Origin: Devosia marina
Lineage (GTDB): Bacteria > Pseudomonadota > Alphaproteobacteria > Rhizobiales > Devosiaceae
DNA length: 64,000 nucleotides
Assembly (NCBI RefSeq): GCF_009758415.1
Contig: NZ_WQRF01000008.1
Location: 25,673-89,672, forward strand
Reading direction: 5' to 3'
Below are positions 43,641 through 52,559 of the stretch, in pieces; position 1 is the stretch's first letter, and every line of letters starts with the position of its first letter. The notes under the pieces are model-generated. The model was given only the letters and a program-made list of their open reading frames with translations. It was not told where the DNA came from and made no database searches. Both the position numbers and the translations under genes were made by a program.

Positions 43641-44270
43641 TTAGCGGTTGCCCGGACCCATGGGGCGCTGGCCACCATGATGACCATCGCGATGGCCGCC
43701 CCTGTCGCCCTGCTTGCTCATATGGTCATGGCGGTTGCCGCGTTCGGGGACGAGGTCTGCCTTCTGCTCGTCGGTCAGGCTGTCAAAGAAAGCTGTAAAG
43801 GCGGGCTGAACGGCCTTGAGTGCGTCGAGGCGGGCCGATTCAAGGGCGATGCGGTTGTCAAAGCGCTCCGAGATGTCCGGGCGTTCGGCGGATTCACCTT
43901 CGGCCGGCGGAGTCGGGCGCAAACCGTCGGTCGCGGCCTCGAAGGCGGCGGCAGCGGCCAGGGCATCGGTTTTGAGCGCTTCGAGCAGAACGGTCTGCTC
44001 ATCGGTCATTTCGATAGCATGGCTGAGGCGGACGATGGCAATTTCTATGGCTTCGGCGCCGCGCTCGATATTGAACAGACCCATTCCGCCGCCATGGCGC
44101 ATGCCGGGGCCGTTGCGGAAGCCGCGTTCAGCGCCGGAGGCGGAATCTGCCGCTTGAGCTTGGGTGGTCGCAGGCGCGGTGGTTTCCTGGGCCGTCGAGG
44201 GGGCAATCGCGCCCAGGCCGATGGCGGTAGTCATCAGGGCCACGATGGCGGTAGTGGAAATCGTCTTCAT
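43641..44270 (-). CDS. Periplasmic LTXXQ (Spy/CpxP-like) protein
   Basis: 209 residues, signal peptide (AIVALMTTAIGLGAIAPSTAQ). A low-complexity Gly/Arg/His segment follows, then helical region IAIVRLSHAIEMTDEQTVLLEALK and FFDSLTDEQKADLV, two LTxxQ-type motifs. The C-terminus is rich in His, Gly and Asp (DRGGHRDGHHGGQRPMG), which might bind metal. Spy and CpxP are periplasmic chaperones and stress sensors; the same role is plausible but not shown. Monocistronic. Confidence 0.8.
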   Translation of the reverse strand: MKTISTTAIVALMTTAIGLGAIAPSTAQETTAPATTQAQAADSASGAERGFRNGPGMRHGGGMGLFNIERGAEAIEIAIVRLSHAIEMTDEQTVLLEALKTDALAAAAAFEAATDGLRPTPPAEGESAERPDISERFDNRIALESARLDALKAVQPAFTAFFDSLTDEQKADLVPERGNRHDHMSKQGDRGGHRDGHHGGQRPMGPGNR

Positions 44271-44327
44271 GGTCGTTCATCCTTTGCATGGGATATCGCC
44301 GGTAACCGGCACAGATGAGACCATAGG

Positions 44328-44786
44328 ATGGGCCAACTCTTCGCGACCTTGCGGATGGATGAAGAGTTGGAGAGGTTGGTAAGGTGGAGGCTTGGCTTGA
44401 TTGGGTATGTCGTCAATCCGTTTCCGGAGGCGGCGGTGCTGGATGACTTCTGGCGCCGCGCCTGGGGCGGGCCGCCACCGCGCAATTATGGCCACGTTCT
44501 AAGCCGTAGCCTGGCGCATCTTGGGGCAAAGGACGGTGAGCGGCTGGTGGGGTTCGTCAACATCGCCTGGGATGGCGGGCTGCATGCCTTCATTCTCGAT
44601 ACGGCAGTCGATGCGGCCTATCGGCGGCAAGGAATTGCGAGCGAGCTGGTGCGGCTCGCCGCCAAGCTGGCGCGGGATCGCGGCGCCAAATGGCTGCATG
44701 TGGATTTCGAGCCGCATCTGGAGGGGTTTTACCGCGCGTGCGGCTTCGGGCCTACGGCGGCCGGGCTGATGCAGCTGTCGCCCTGA
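44328..44786 (+). CDS. GNAT family N-acetyltransferase
   Basis: 152 residues. The acetyl-CoA loop is visible in LDTAVDAAYRRQGIASELVRLAAKLARDRG (segment; RRQGIA is the Q/RxxGxG/A motif), followed by WLHVDFEPHLEGFYRACGF, the usual motif B. Substrate unknown. A GxxATLRMDEELER lead may be shortened if the ATG at 44355 is used. Convergent with the CBS protein gene, 2-base gap. Confidence 0.85.
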   Translation: MGQLFATLRMDEELERLVRWRLGLIGYVVNPFPEAAVLDDFWRRAWGGPPPRNYGHVLSRSLAHLGAKDGERLVGFVNIAWDGGLHAFILDTAVDAAYRRQGIASELVRLAAKLARDRGAKWLHVDFEPHLEGFYRACGFGPTAAGLMQLSP

Positions 44787-44788
44787 TC

Positions 44789-45217
44789 TCAGCTCGAGAT
44801 ATATTCGCGCAGAGCTTCGGCCTCGTGCTCGACTTCGGCGATCTTGAGCTTGACCACATCGCCGATGGAAATAATGCCCACCAGCTTGCCACCCTCGGCG
44901 ATCGGCATATGGCGGATGCGCCGCTTGGTCATGGACTCCATGACATCGTCGATGGTGGTGGTGCGCTCGGCGGTGACGACGCCCTTGGTCATGCAATCGG
45001 CTATGGAGAGCGACAGGGCGCCGTTGGGGTTCTTGCCGAGCTGGCGCACGATATCACGCTCGGAAAGAATGCCGACGATGTGCTGCTTGTCGTCGGTGAT
45101 GACGACCGCGCCGATATTGTGGGTGTTGAGCAGGGTCACGGCGTCGGCCAATGTGCCGGTTTTGGGCAAGGTGTGGACCACGATGCCTTTGGTTTGCAGG
45201 ATGGTGTCGACATGCAT
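44789..45217 (-). CDS. Tandem CBS domain protein
   Basis: 142 residues from the ATG at 45217 (AGGAGG nine bases before). Two CBS motifs: LADAVTLLNTHNIGAVVITD with IVGILSERDIVRQLG, and TIDDVMESMTKRRIRHMPIA with LVGIISIGDVVKLKI. A Bateman pair that normally binds an adenine nucleotide or NAD(H) and senses energy or redox state. Close relatives are common stand-alone proteins in alphaproteobacteria; the partner is unknown. Confidence 0.92.
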   Translation of the reverse strand: MHVDTILQTKGIVVHTLPKTGTLADAVTLLNTHNIGAVVITDDKQHIVGILSERDIVRQLGKNPNGALSLSIADCMTKGVVTAERTTTIDDVMESMTKRRIRHMPIAEGGKLVGIISIGDVVKLKIAEVEHEAEALREYISS

Positions 45218-45287
45218 GGGGTCAGTCCTCCTGTAAGGGACCTTGAGTTTGAACCTGCCCGGGGCGCTCGGCAATAGACCGAAAGTC

Positions 45288-45316
45288 AAAAAAAATGGCC
45301 GGCGCAGGGCCGGCCA
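45288..45316 (-). terminator. Intrinsic terminator of the 45339-45644 gene
   Basis: Minus strand TGGCCGGC (45316-45309), loop CCTGC, GCCGGCCA (45303-45296), then eight U (45295-45288). It separates the small membrane protein gene from the CBS gene. Confidence 0.85.
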
Positions 45317-45338
45317 GTTTCGTCAGGGGGAAACAATA

Positions 45339-45644
45339 TCAGGGGCTCGGTGCACCTTTACCCGGCGCCGACCAGTCCGGACGGCGTTTTATGCGGGCAG
45401 GGACCTGAACCGGCAGGGGGGCGCGCCAGGCAAAGCGCGCCACCTCAAAAATCAGGACCAGCACCAATAGCGTCAAAGGCACCATGAAGATCGCAATCTG
45501 CGTATCGGGCTGGGCGGCAAAATCGGCAGCCTGGGCGGGCGTGACGCCAATTGTCAGGGCGGCTGTGCTCAGGGCGGAGCCAATGGCGCCAAAAACGGCC
45601 ACAAGCCTGAAACTTTTGCGTCTGGGGGACGTAGATTTATGCAT
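45339..45644 (-). CDS. Small hypothetical membrane/secreted protein
   Basis: 101 residues. A basic N-terminus (KSTSPRRKSFR) and hydrophobic helix ending TPAQAADF look like a signal peptide. A second membrane helix (IAIFMVPLTLLVLVLIFEVARFAW) is followed by a Pro/Arg-rich cytoplasmic tail. No recognised family. It is followed by a strong terminator, so it is its own transcription unit. Confidence 0.65.
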   Translation of the reverse strand: MHKSTSPRRKSFRLVAVFGAIGSALSTAALTIGVTPAQAADFAAQPDTQIAIFMVPLTLLVLVLIFEVARFAWRAPLPVQVPARIKRRPDWSAPGKGAPSP

Positions 45645-45788
45645 GGGATCGACGTCTCTTCCTCACTTCCGATGCTGAAAGAAAAGCATCAAAAAGCGGT
45701 TCGACTATGAACCAATGGGGGTCAGCGCGGGACCATTTGAGGGCAGAACTGTGGCGGGCTGGGCCTGCCCCAAAACAGGAGATAGACG

Positions 45789-46208
45789 ATGCGTATTCTC
45801 TGGGTTCTTGCCTTGAGTATCCTGCTTATGATGCCGGCGACCGCGCAGGAGGCGATGGAACAGCCATGGCGCGCCAGCGTGACCGGTCAGATCGAGGCGC
45901 TGCGCAGCGCTGACGGTGAAACGGCGCTGTCCTTTGCCGGTGCTGCCTTCAGGGCAAGGTATCAAAGCGATCCGCAGCGCTTCGCCCAAGATGTCGCGCG
46001 GTCCGGCTATGGACCGATCGGGGCGTCGCGTACGCACAGCTTTGGGACCTTCCGCAAACTTTCTCCCGGCGTGGTGCTGCAAGAGGTCGAGCTTATCGAT
46101 GCGGATGGCCGGGTCTGGGAAGCGGTCTATCAGCTTGCCGATGAGCGTGACGAGGGCTGGCGGGTACAGGGCGTAATGCTGCGCAGCACACCCGGACTTG
46201 GTATCTAG
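45789..46208 (+). CDS. DUF4864 domain secreted protein
   Basis: 139 residues, ATG after ACAGGAGATAGACG. Signal peptide (ILWVLALSILLMMPATAQ), then IEALRSADGETALSFAGAAFRARYQSDPQRF (segment), LQEVELIDADGRVWEAVYQLA and GWRVQGVMLR, the DUF4864 pattern with a cystatin/NTF2-like look. Function unknown. Lies upstream of the aminotransferase gene in the same direction, separated by 72 bases. Confidence 0.8.
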   Translation: MRILWVLALSILLMMPATAQEAMEQPWRASVTGQIEALRSADGETALSFAGAAFRARYQSDPQRFAQDVARSGYGPIGASRTHSFGTFRKLSPGVVLQEVELIDADGRVWEAVYQLADERDEGWRVQGVMLRSTPGLGI

Positions 46209-46253
46209 CGAAGTTTGAACGCGGGGCTTTTCGCGCCCCGGGGCTTGCACTAA

Positions 46254-47486
<1,233 letters not shown>

Positions 47487-47513
47487 CGGCGCACCCTGAG
47501 CGCAGACAAAAAT

Positions 47514-47541
47514 GGCCCCGCCCGAGGGGATGGGCGGGGCC
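47514..47541. terminator. Bidirectional hairpin terminator after aatA
   Basis: GGCCCCGCCC (47514-47523), 8-base loop, GGGCGGGGCC (47532-47541). An A-run before the hairpin gives U5 on the minus strand; GTTCGGTCTTT follows on the plus strand. Confidence 0.75.
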
Positions 47542-47715
47542 GTTCGGTCTTTGGCCGGAGCCGCTGACCTTGGAGGGGGCGGGGTCACCACGATGCCCGC
47601 CGTTGGTCACAATATCGGATATGGACGCCTGCGGCACAAACGCACAATCGGAAGTGCTGCCATGCAGATTCGTGTGGAGGCGAGATGACGGCCAAGCCGG
47701 GCAGAGCAATTGTGC

Positions 47716-47912
47716 AAAAAAAAGAGGCTCCAACCGAAGTTGGAGCCTGATGATAGGGCCGAAGCCAAATCGCAAGTGATGGCCCGGATGCAAGGGAGGA
47801 GGATTTGCACCAGACCGATGGATCGTCGCCGCGGGAGGAGGATGCGGTTTCGATCCGGTGTCGCAAGAAGCGGGTCCGCGGGAGGAGGATACGGAGCGGC
47901 TTCAACAGCGAC
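47716..47912 (-). ncRNA. CCUCCUCCC-motif small RNA, copy 1 (CcsR/cuckoo-like)
   Basis: Predicted about 197-nt RNA on the minus strand. Three hairpins each present ATCCTCCTCCC in the loop: 47876-47894, 47829-47847 (CCGC/GCGG stem) and 47789-47809 (TGCAA/TTGCA stem). It ends with a 10-bp stem AGGCTCCAAC/GTTGGAGCCT around UUCG (47725-47748) and eight U. The CCUCCUCCC loops are complementary to GGAGG ribosome sites. Promoter at 47919-47947. Resembles the CcsR/cuckoo family known in Rhodobacterales and Hyphomicrobiales. Copy 2 shares an identical 26-base segment before the terminator (47747-47772). Confidence 0.8.
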
Positions 47913-47918
47913 AGGACC

Positions 47919-47973
47919 AATATAGGTTTTGACCTTTTGGTCAGCAATGCATTTGGTGTCATAACTGCCATGC
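47919..47973 (-). promoter_or_regulatory. Promoter and upstream element of small RNA copy 1
   Basis: Minus strand: element GCATGGCAGTTATGAC (47973-47958), -35 TTGCTG (47947-47942), 17-base spacer, -10 TATATT (47924-47919). The element starts exactly 26 bases before the -35 hexamer. Confidence 0.7.
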
Positions 47974-48047
47974 ATTAGGCACAGCGACATTCTGTCCATT
48001 AAACAGGCAGCTCGACAGGCTGGTGACAGGTTCAAGCCGAAAACCAT

Positions 48048-48242
48048 AAAAAAAGACCCCATCCGAAGATGGGGTCTGATGATAGGGCCGAAGCCAAATC
48101 GAAAGTGGGGCAGAGGAGCAAGGGAGGAGGAGTATGCCGCTCTGCCGTGGACCTTGGATCAAGGGAGGAGGAGATGATCCTTAGTCCGGTATCGCGATGC
48201 GGGGTCCGAAGGGAGGAGGAGATCGGAGCGCGCCTCAGCGAT
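48048..48242 (-). ncRNA. CCUCCUCCC-motif small RNA, copy 2 (CcsR/cuckoo-like)
   Basis: Predicted about 195-nt RNA. Three hairpins with CTCCTCCTCCC loops: 48205-48227 (TCCGA/TCGGA), 48156-48180 (GGATCA/TGATCC) and 48110-48145 (outer stem GCAGAG/CTCTGC). Terminator AGACCCCATC/GATGGGGTCT around UUCG (48054-48077) with seven U. Stem sequences differ from copy 1 while shape and loops are kept, a sign of selection on structure. 48076-48101 is identical to 47747-47772. Confidence 0.8.
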
Positions 48243-48248
48243 GGGTGC

Positions 48249-48303
48249 TATATGAACTCTACCGATCTGATAGACAATCCCAAAACTGGCATGTCAGCCA
48301 TGC
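48249..48303 (-). promoter_or_regulatory. Promoter and upstream element of small RNA copy 2
   Basis: Minus strand: element GCATGGCTGACATGCC (48303-48288), -35 TTGTCT (48277-48272), 17-base spacer, -10 CATATA (48254-48249). Same 26-base offset of the element. In this copy the element is a perfect GCATG-N5-CATGC palindrome. Confidence 0.7.
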
Positions 48304-48336
48304 GTTTTTGCAAGGGATGGTTATGCAGTAAAACAA

Positions 48337-48449
48337 AAAGAAAGGCCCCGCTCGAGGGGAGAGCAGGGCCCTAAGGGGGACAGGTCAGGAACCTGTCAGG
48401 AGGGAACGCAGCGGGCGCAAGGGAGGGAGGAGAAACACCCGCTGTGATG
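48337..48449 (-). ncRNA. CCUCCUCCC-motif small RNA, copy 3 (shorter, divergent)
   Basis: Predicted about 113-nt RNA. One hairpin with CAGCGGG/CCCGCTG stem (48409-48444) displays CTCCTCCCTCCC, a second GACAGGT/ACCTGTC hairpin follows, then a terminator GGCCC/GGGCC plus GCTC/GAGC (48344-48370) with a U-rich tail. Has fewer motif loops than copies 1 and 2 but the same promoter layout. Confidence 0.7.
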
Positions 48450-48455
48450 AGTGGG

Positions 48456-48510
48456 CATATAGGGGTGCCGGCGCGGCGCGCCAATCCACCAATGGTTATG
48501 CCAGCCATGC
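48456..48510 (-). promoter_or_regulatory. Promoter and upstream element of small RNA copy 3
   Basis: Minus strand: element GCATGGCTGGCATAAC (48510-48495), -35 TTGGCG (48484-48479), 17-base spacer, -10 TATATG (48461-48456). Same 26-base offset as in copies 1 and 2. The rest of 48511-48693 shows no gene. Confidence 0.7.
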
Positions 48511-48693
48511 AAATCTTGCATATGCCCGAAAAAAATATAATGAAATCAATGGGCGAGGGCCGAGGTGCGGCGGCCTGTCGCGGCAAGAGGGGGCGATTTT
48601 CGGCTGAAATTCAGGCGCGATGCCAGAAATTGGAGCAGGCGTTGAGCGTTATTTAGGCGCGGAATCGAGCTGCCGAGAACGGAAACGCGCTGT

Positions 48694-49410
48694 CTAGCGG
48701 CTGATCTTTCGGGATTCGAACCGGTCGATAAGCTGCTGAAGCTCACCCAGGTGCGCGATGCGGGCGTAGCGCGGCTCATTTTCGGGCTCTGGAGCGCGCT
48801 CATAGGACCAAGTCAGGTCATGTGGCACATAGGCAGCGAATGCGCCGGCAGCCAAAGCGGGCAATATATCAGACTTAAGCGAGTTGCCGGCCATGATGGT
48901 GTGTTCTGCTCCCTCGGTGTGGCGCTCGAAAATGCGGCGATAGACCGCTTCGGTCTTGTCGGAAACCACTTCGACAGCCGCGAAGTATTCGGCGAGACCG
49001 GATGCGGCGAGCTTGCGCTCCTGGTCGAGCAAATCGCCCTTGGTGACCAGGATCAGGCGATAATTGTGTTGCAGGTGCTCAAGGGCGGCATCGACATAGG
49101 GCAGGGTCTCAAGTGGGTAATCGAGAAGCTCGCGCCCGGCGGCGAGGATTTCGGCAATGACGGTGCCGGGGACGCGATGCTCGGTGATTTCAAGCGCCGT
49201 TTCGAGCATGGAGAGCGTGAAGCTCTTGGCGCCGAAGCCGTAGAATTGAAGATTGCGCGCGGTTGCCGAAATGAGGCGCTCGGTCAGATCAGGCGCGTCG
49301 GTATAGTCGCGCAGCAGATCGGCGAAGCGTTGCTCGGTGAGGCGGAAGAATTGCTCGTTCTGCCAGAGGGTGTCATCGGCATCGAGGGCGATGGTGGTGA
49401 TGCGGGGCAT
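48694..49410 (-). CDS. HAD family hydrolase
   Basis: 238 residues from the ATG at 49410. HAD motif I is LDADDTLWQNEQFF (8-21), with D at the nucleophile and D at +2; motif II ILVTKGDLL; motif III region KLAASGLAEYFAAVEVVSDKT; motif IV IMAGNSLKSDILPALAAG. Probably a small-molecule phosphatase of the subfamily I type. Substrate unknown. A longer in-frame extension to 49650 is repeat-derived and rejected. Confidence 0.9.
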   Translation of the reverse strand: MPRITTIALDADDTLWQNEQFFRLTEQRFADLLRDYTDAPDLTERLISATARNLQFYGFGAKSFTLSMLETALEITEHRVPGTVIAEILAAGRELLDYPLETLPYVDAALEHLQHNYRLILVTKGDLLDQERKLAASGLAEYFAAVEVVSDKTEAVYRRIFERHTEGAEHTIMAGNSLKSDILPALAAGAFAAYVPHDLTWSYERAPEPENEPRYARIAHLGELQQLIDRFESRKISR

Positions 49411-49445
49411 GCTGGGTCTCAGACTTGTCGCTCGGACGAGCAGCA

Positions 49446-49578
49446 AGGCCCCCTCACCCCGCCCTGCGGGCCGACCTCTCCCCCAAGGGGAGGTGTCGCC
49501 ATGCGACTTCTGGCAGGACCTCTTCACCTCTCCCTTCGGTGAGAGGTCGACGGCAACGCCGGCAGGTGAGGGGGCTTT
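49446..49578. repeat. Palindromic intergenic repeat, family A-like, long inverted form
   Basis: GCCCCCTCACC at the left and GGTGAGGGGGC at the right bound nested arms (ACCTCTC / GAGAGGT). Internal CTCCCCC-AA-GGGGAG and CTCTCCC-TTC-GGTGAGAG hairpins are present. TTTTT follows on the plus strand. Confidence 0.75.
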
Positions 49579-49600
49579 TTCTGCTGGTTTGGCGCCTCTG

Positions 49601-50494
49601 CTAGAACGACCACTCCCGGGCCTTGGACACCAGGAAGTCGCGGAAGACACCGACGCGCTTGGAGTTCTTCAGCGCCGGGGGATAGACGAAATAGGCTTCG
49701 TAAGCCGGCAATTCGATCTCGGGGAGGATCTGGACCAGACCGTCTTCTTTCTCGGTCACGTAATCGGGCAGCATGGCGATGCCGATGCCGGCGCGGCAGG
49801 CTTGCATCATGCCGTAGATGGCGTTGACCCTGAGTGCGGCGCGGCGCGGACTGGAGTCGGCGCGACCCATGCGTTCAAGATAGTTGATATCGCCAAGATA
49901 GGACGGCACCGGCTCACCGAAACTGATGATGCGGTGGTCGTCCAGATCCTCGGGCGAATGCGGCATGCCGTTTTCGTCGATATAGGTATTGGCGGCATAG
50001 AAGTGGTTATGCACGGTGAACAGCTTGCGCTGGATCATTTCGGACTGGTTGGGCCGGTGCAGACGGATGGCCACGTCGGCCTCGCGCATGGCGAGGTCAA
50101 GCTCAGCGTCATTGAGACGGATCTCAAGCTGGATCAGGGGATAGAGCTTGAGAAACTCATCGAGCCGGGAGGAGAGCCAGGTCGAGCCGATACCCACGGT
50201 GGTGGTGACAATGAGTGGGCCGGTTGGGACGTCCTGGCTTTCGGACATCTGAGTTTCGACCTGCTGCAACTCCCAATGCATGCGATGGGCGGTGCGGAAC
50301 AGCTGTTCGCCGACCTCAGTCAATACCAGGCCACGGGCGTGGCGGATGAAGAGCTTGAGGCCCAGATCGTCTTCGAGCGCGGAAATCTGACGGCTGACGG
50401 CCGACTGGCTCATGCCCAGCTTTTCTGCGGCATGAGTAAAACTGCCCGACTCGGCGGCGGTGTGGAAAATCCGTAGCTTGTCCCAGTCGAGCAT
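49601..50494 (-). CDS. lsrB: LysR family regulator of the LsrB/VtlR type
   Basis: 297 residues. N-terminal winged helix MLDWDKLRIFHTAAESGSFT, AAEKLGMSQSAVSRQISALE; C-terminus VFRDFLVSKAREWSF. Both ends are hallmarks of LsrB (Sinorhizobium) and VtlR (Brucella), regulators of redox, envelope and small-RNA genes needed in host association. Internal RLHRPNQSEMIQRKLFTVH and HRIISFGEPVPSYLGDINY also match. Neighbouring trxB and greA repeat the arrangement known in rhizobia. It lies about 1.2 kb from the small-RNA array. Confidence 0.88.
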   Translation of the reverse strand: MLDWDKLRIFHTAAESGSFTHAAEKLGMSQSAVSRQISALEDDLGLKLFIRHARGLVLTEVGEQLFRTAHRMHWELQQVETQMSESQDVPTGPLIVTTTVGIGSTWLSSRLDEFLKLYPLIQLEIRLNDAELDLAMREADVAIRLHRPNQSEMIQRKLFTVHNHFYAANTYIDENGMPHSPEDLDDHRIISFGEPVPSYLGDINYLERMGRADSSPRRAALRVNAIYGMMQACRAGIGIAMLPDYVTEKEDGLVQILPEIELPAYEAYFVYPPALKNSKRVGVFRDFLVSKAREWSF

Positions 50495-50610
50495 GTTGGC
50501 GACGCTTTCTTTTGTGTGTTCTCAGCCAGGTCGGACCGCGACCCTCGCAATGGGCGAGGGAGGCGCAAAAATTGTGACAGCAGCGTGACTTTTCCGCGAG
50601 ATATGCACGA

Positions 50611-51561
50611 TTATTCCGCCGCCTCGGCCAGTTCGTGCGCGGCCAGAAAACGCTCGGCGTCGAGCGCGGCCATGCAGCCCATGCCGGCGGCGGTGACGGC
50701 CTGGCGATAGATATCGTCGGTGACATCGCCCGCGGCAAAGACACCTGGCACATTGGTCTCGGAGGTGCCGGGTTTCACCTGCAGATAGCCACCGGGCTTC
50801 ATATCAAGCTTGCCGGCGAAAATAGCGGTTGCCGGGGCGTGGCCGATGGCGACAAAGACGCCGTCAATCGGTTGCTCATAAGTCTCGCCGGACTGGGTGT
50901 TGCGCAGGGTGACCGAGTTGACCGAGGGCGGCATGGACGTGCCGCCAACTTCGGCGACCTCTGTGTTCCAGCGCACTTCGATCTTGGGATTCTTGAACAG
51001 GCGATCCTGCAGGATGCGTTCGGCGCGGAACTCATCGCGGCGGTGCACCACGATGACCTTCTCGGCGAAATTGGTGAGGAACAGGGCCTCTTCAACGGCC
51101 GTATTGCCGCCGCCGACCACCAGAACCTGCTTGCCGCGATAGAAGAAACCATCGCAGGTGGCGCAGGCGGACACGCCAAAGCCCTGGAATTGCTGTTCGG
51201 AGGGCAAACCCAACCATTTGGCCTGGGCGCCAGTGGCGATGATCAGGCTGTCGGCGGTGTAGGTGTCGCCGCTGTCGCCATGCAGCACGAAGGGGCGCTT
51301 GTCCAGGTCGACGGAGGTGATGATGTCGTTGACCATACGGGTGCCGACATGTTCGGCCTGCGCCTTCATCTGGTCCATCAGCCACGGACCCTGGATGACG
51401 TCGGCAAAGCCGGGGTAGTTCTCGACATCGGTGGTAATGGTGAGCTGGCCGCCTGGTTGCAGGCCCTGAATCATCACGGGTTCGAGCATGGCGCGGGCGG
51501 CATAGATCGCAGCAGTATAGCCGGCCGGGCCGGAGCCAATGATGATGACTTTCGCGTGCAT
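50611..51561 (-). CDS. trxB: Thioredoxin-disulfide reductase
   Basis: Cytoplasmic flavoenzyme that passes NADPH electrons to thioredoxin. 316 residues. FAD loop IIGSGPAGYTAAIYAARA (7-24), redox disulfide in SACATCDGFF (CxxC), NADPH loop VVGGGNTAVEEALFL, and C-terminal VFAAGDVTDDIYRQAVTAAG. All expected motifs are present. Upstream of lsrB on the same strand, separated by 116 bases. Confidence 0.96.
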   Translation of the reverse strand: MHAKVIIIGSGPAGYTAAIYAARAMLEPVMIQGLQPGGQLTITTDVENYPGFADVIQGPWLMDQMKAQAEHVGTRMVNDIITSVDLDKRPFVLHGDSGDTYTADSLIIATGAQAKWLGLPSEQQFQGFGVSACATCDGFFYRGKQVLVVGGGNTAVEEALFLTNFAEKVIVVHRRDEFRAERILQDRLFKNPKIEVRWNTEVAEVGGTSMPPSVNSVTLRNTQSGETYEQPIDGVFVAIGHAPATAIFAGKLDMKPGGYLQVKPGTSETNVPGVFAAGDVTDDIYRQAVTAAGMGCMAALDAERFLAAHELAEAAE

Positions 51562-51718
51562 TCGCGACGCCTCTCCAATAGGTCAGGAAAACTCCCTCGT
51601 CCTTACTTAAGAGGCGAAGGCAGAAGGTTTCAAGGCAAACTCACTCCCGCGGGCGAGATGCCTGCGGGAGTGGACAGGAAAGACACAGGAATTTCGGCTG
51701 GTGCCTAAAGTTTAGGCG

Positions 51719-52192
51719 CTAGATATAGCGGATCTTGACGATTTCGTAGCTCTTGGAGCCGCCCGGGGCGGCAACCTCGAACGAATCGCCCTCTTCCTTG
51801 CCGATCATGGCACGGGAGAGGGGCGAGGAAATCGAGATGCGTCCGGCCGAGGCATCGGCCTCGGGATCGCCCACGACCTGATAGGTCTTTTCTTCCTCGG
51901 TGTCCTCGTCAATGAAGGTGACGGTCGCGCCGAACTTGACGGTGGAGCCGCTCAGCTTGGTGACATCGATGATGTCGGCCAGCGCCAGGAGCGTTTCGAG
52001 CTCCTTGATCCGGCCTTCATTGAGGCTCTGCTGCTCCTTGGCAGCAGAATATTCTGCGTTTTCAGACAGATCGCCGTGGGCGCGGGCTTCAGCAATGGCG
52101 TCGATGATACGACGGCGTTCATTGCTGGTGCGGTGCTCGAACTCAGCAGAAAGGGCTTTGTGGCCCTGAACCGTCATCGGAACCTTGTCCAT
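51719..52192 (-). CDS. greA: Transcription elongation factor GreA
   Basis: 157 residues from the ATG at 52192 (GGAGG nine bases before). Coiled-coil N-terminal domain with the catalytic acidic tip in [21 protein letters not shown] (DLSENAEY), then the FKBP-like C-terminal domain ([37 protein letters not shown]). Releases backtracked RNA polymerase by stimulating RNA cleavage. A second, more divergent Gre-like gene is at 62846. Confidence 0.96.
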   Translation of the reverse strand: MDKVPMTVQGHKALSAEFEHRTSNERRRIIDAIAEARAHGDLSENAEYSAAKEQQSLNEGRIKELETLLALADIIDVTKLSGSTVKFGATVTFIDEDTEEEKTYQVVGDPEADASAGRISISSPLSRAMIGKEEGDSFEVAAPGGSKSYEIVKIRYI

Positions 52193-52559
52193 AATCGTGC
52201 TGCCTCCAATCGGCTCGGCATAACAAATGCCGCCGCGTGGCCGGATTTCCGGTCCGCGACAGGCTATCAATTGATGTTGGCCCTGCCGGGGGCACTGCGG
52301 CCACCCGGCATGGTGTCTCCCTGCCAAACTCCGTTCGGCGAATGCTTCACGACAAGTTTAAGTGGGAGATCACACCAGCTTGCCCAACCGCCGCGTTCCG
52401 GTCAAGCCGGTGTGTTTCAAGCAGATAGTGCGTGTGCACAAGCTGGCAAGGGCTGTGACCAAACAACGCCGGTTTGGCGCATTGGGGGCAGCGCGCCGTG
52501 GCCAAGGCAGTGATGCCTTCGGGCGCGGACCAATCAATTTTGACGCAAGGAGATCGTTT

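Noticed and set aside
47700..48430. Repeated GGGAGGAGGA motif considered as a CRISPR-like array
   Set aside because: Spacing is irregular, repeats are only about 9-11 bases, no cas genes are near, and the motif sits in hairpin loops with terminators, which fits small RNAs instead.
48694..49650. N-terminally extended version of the HAD hydrolase
   Set aside because: The extra 80 codons lie in the family A-like repeat; the family N-terminus starts at 49410.
52193..52559. Plus-strand N-terminal extension of the sugar dehydrogenase from 52362
   Set aside because: A strong ribosome site and signal peptide place the start at 52560; the upstream part is the greA/dehydrogenase promoter region.
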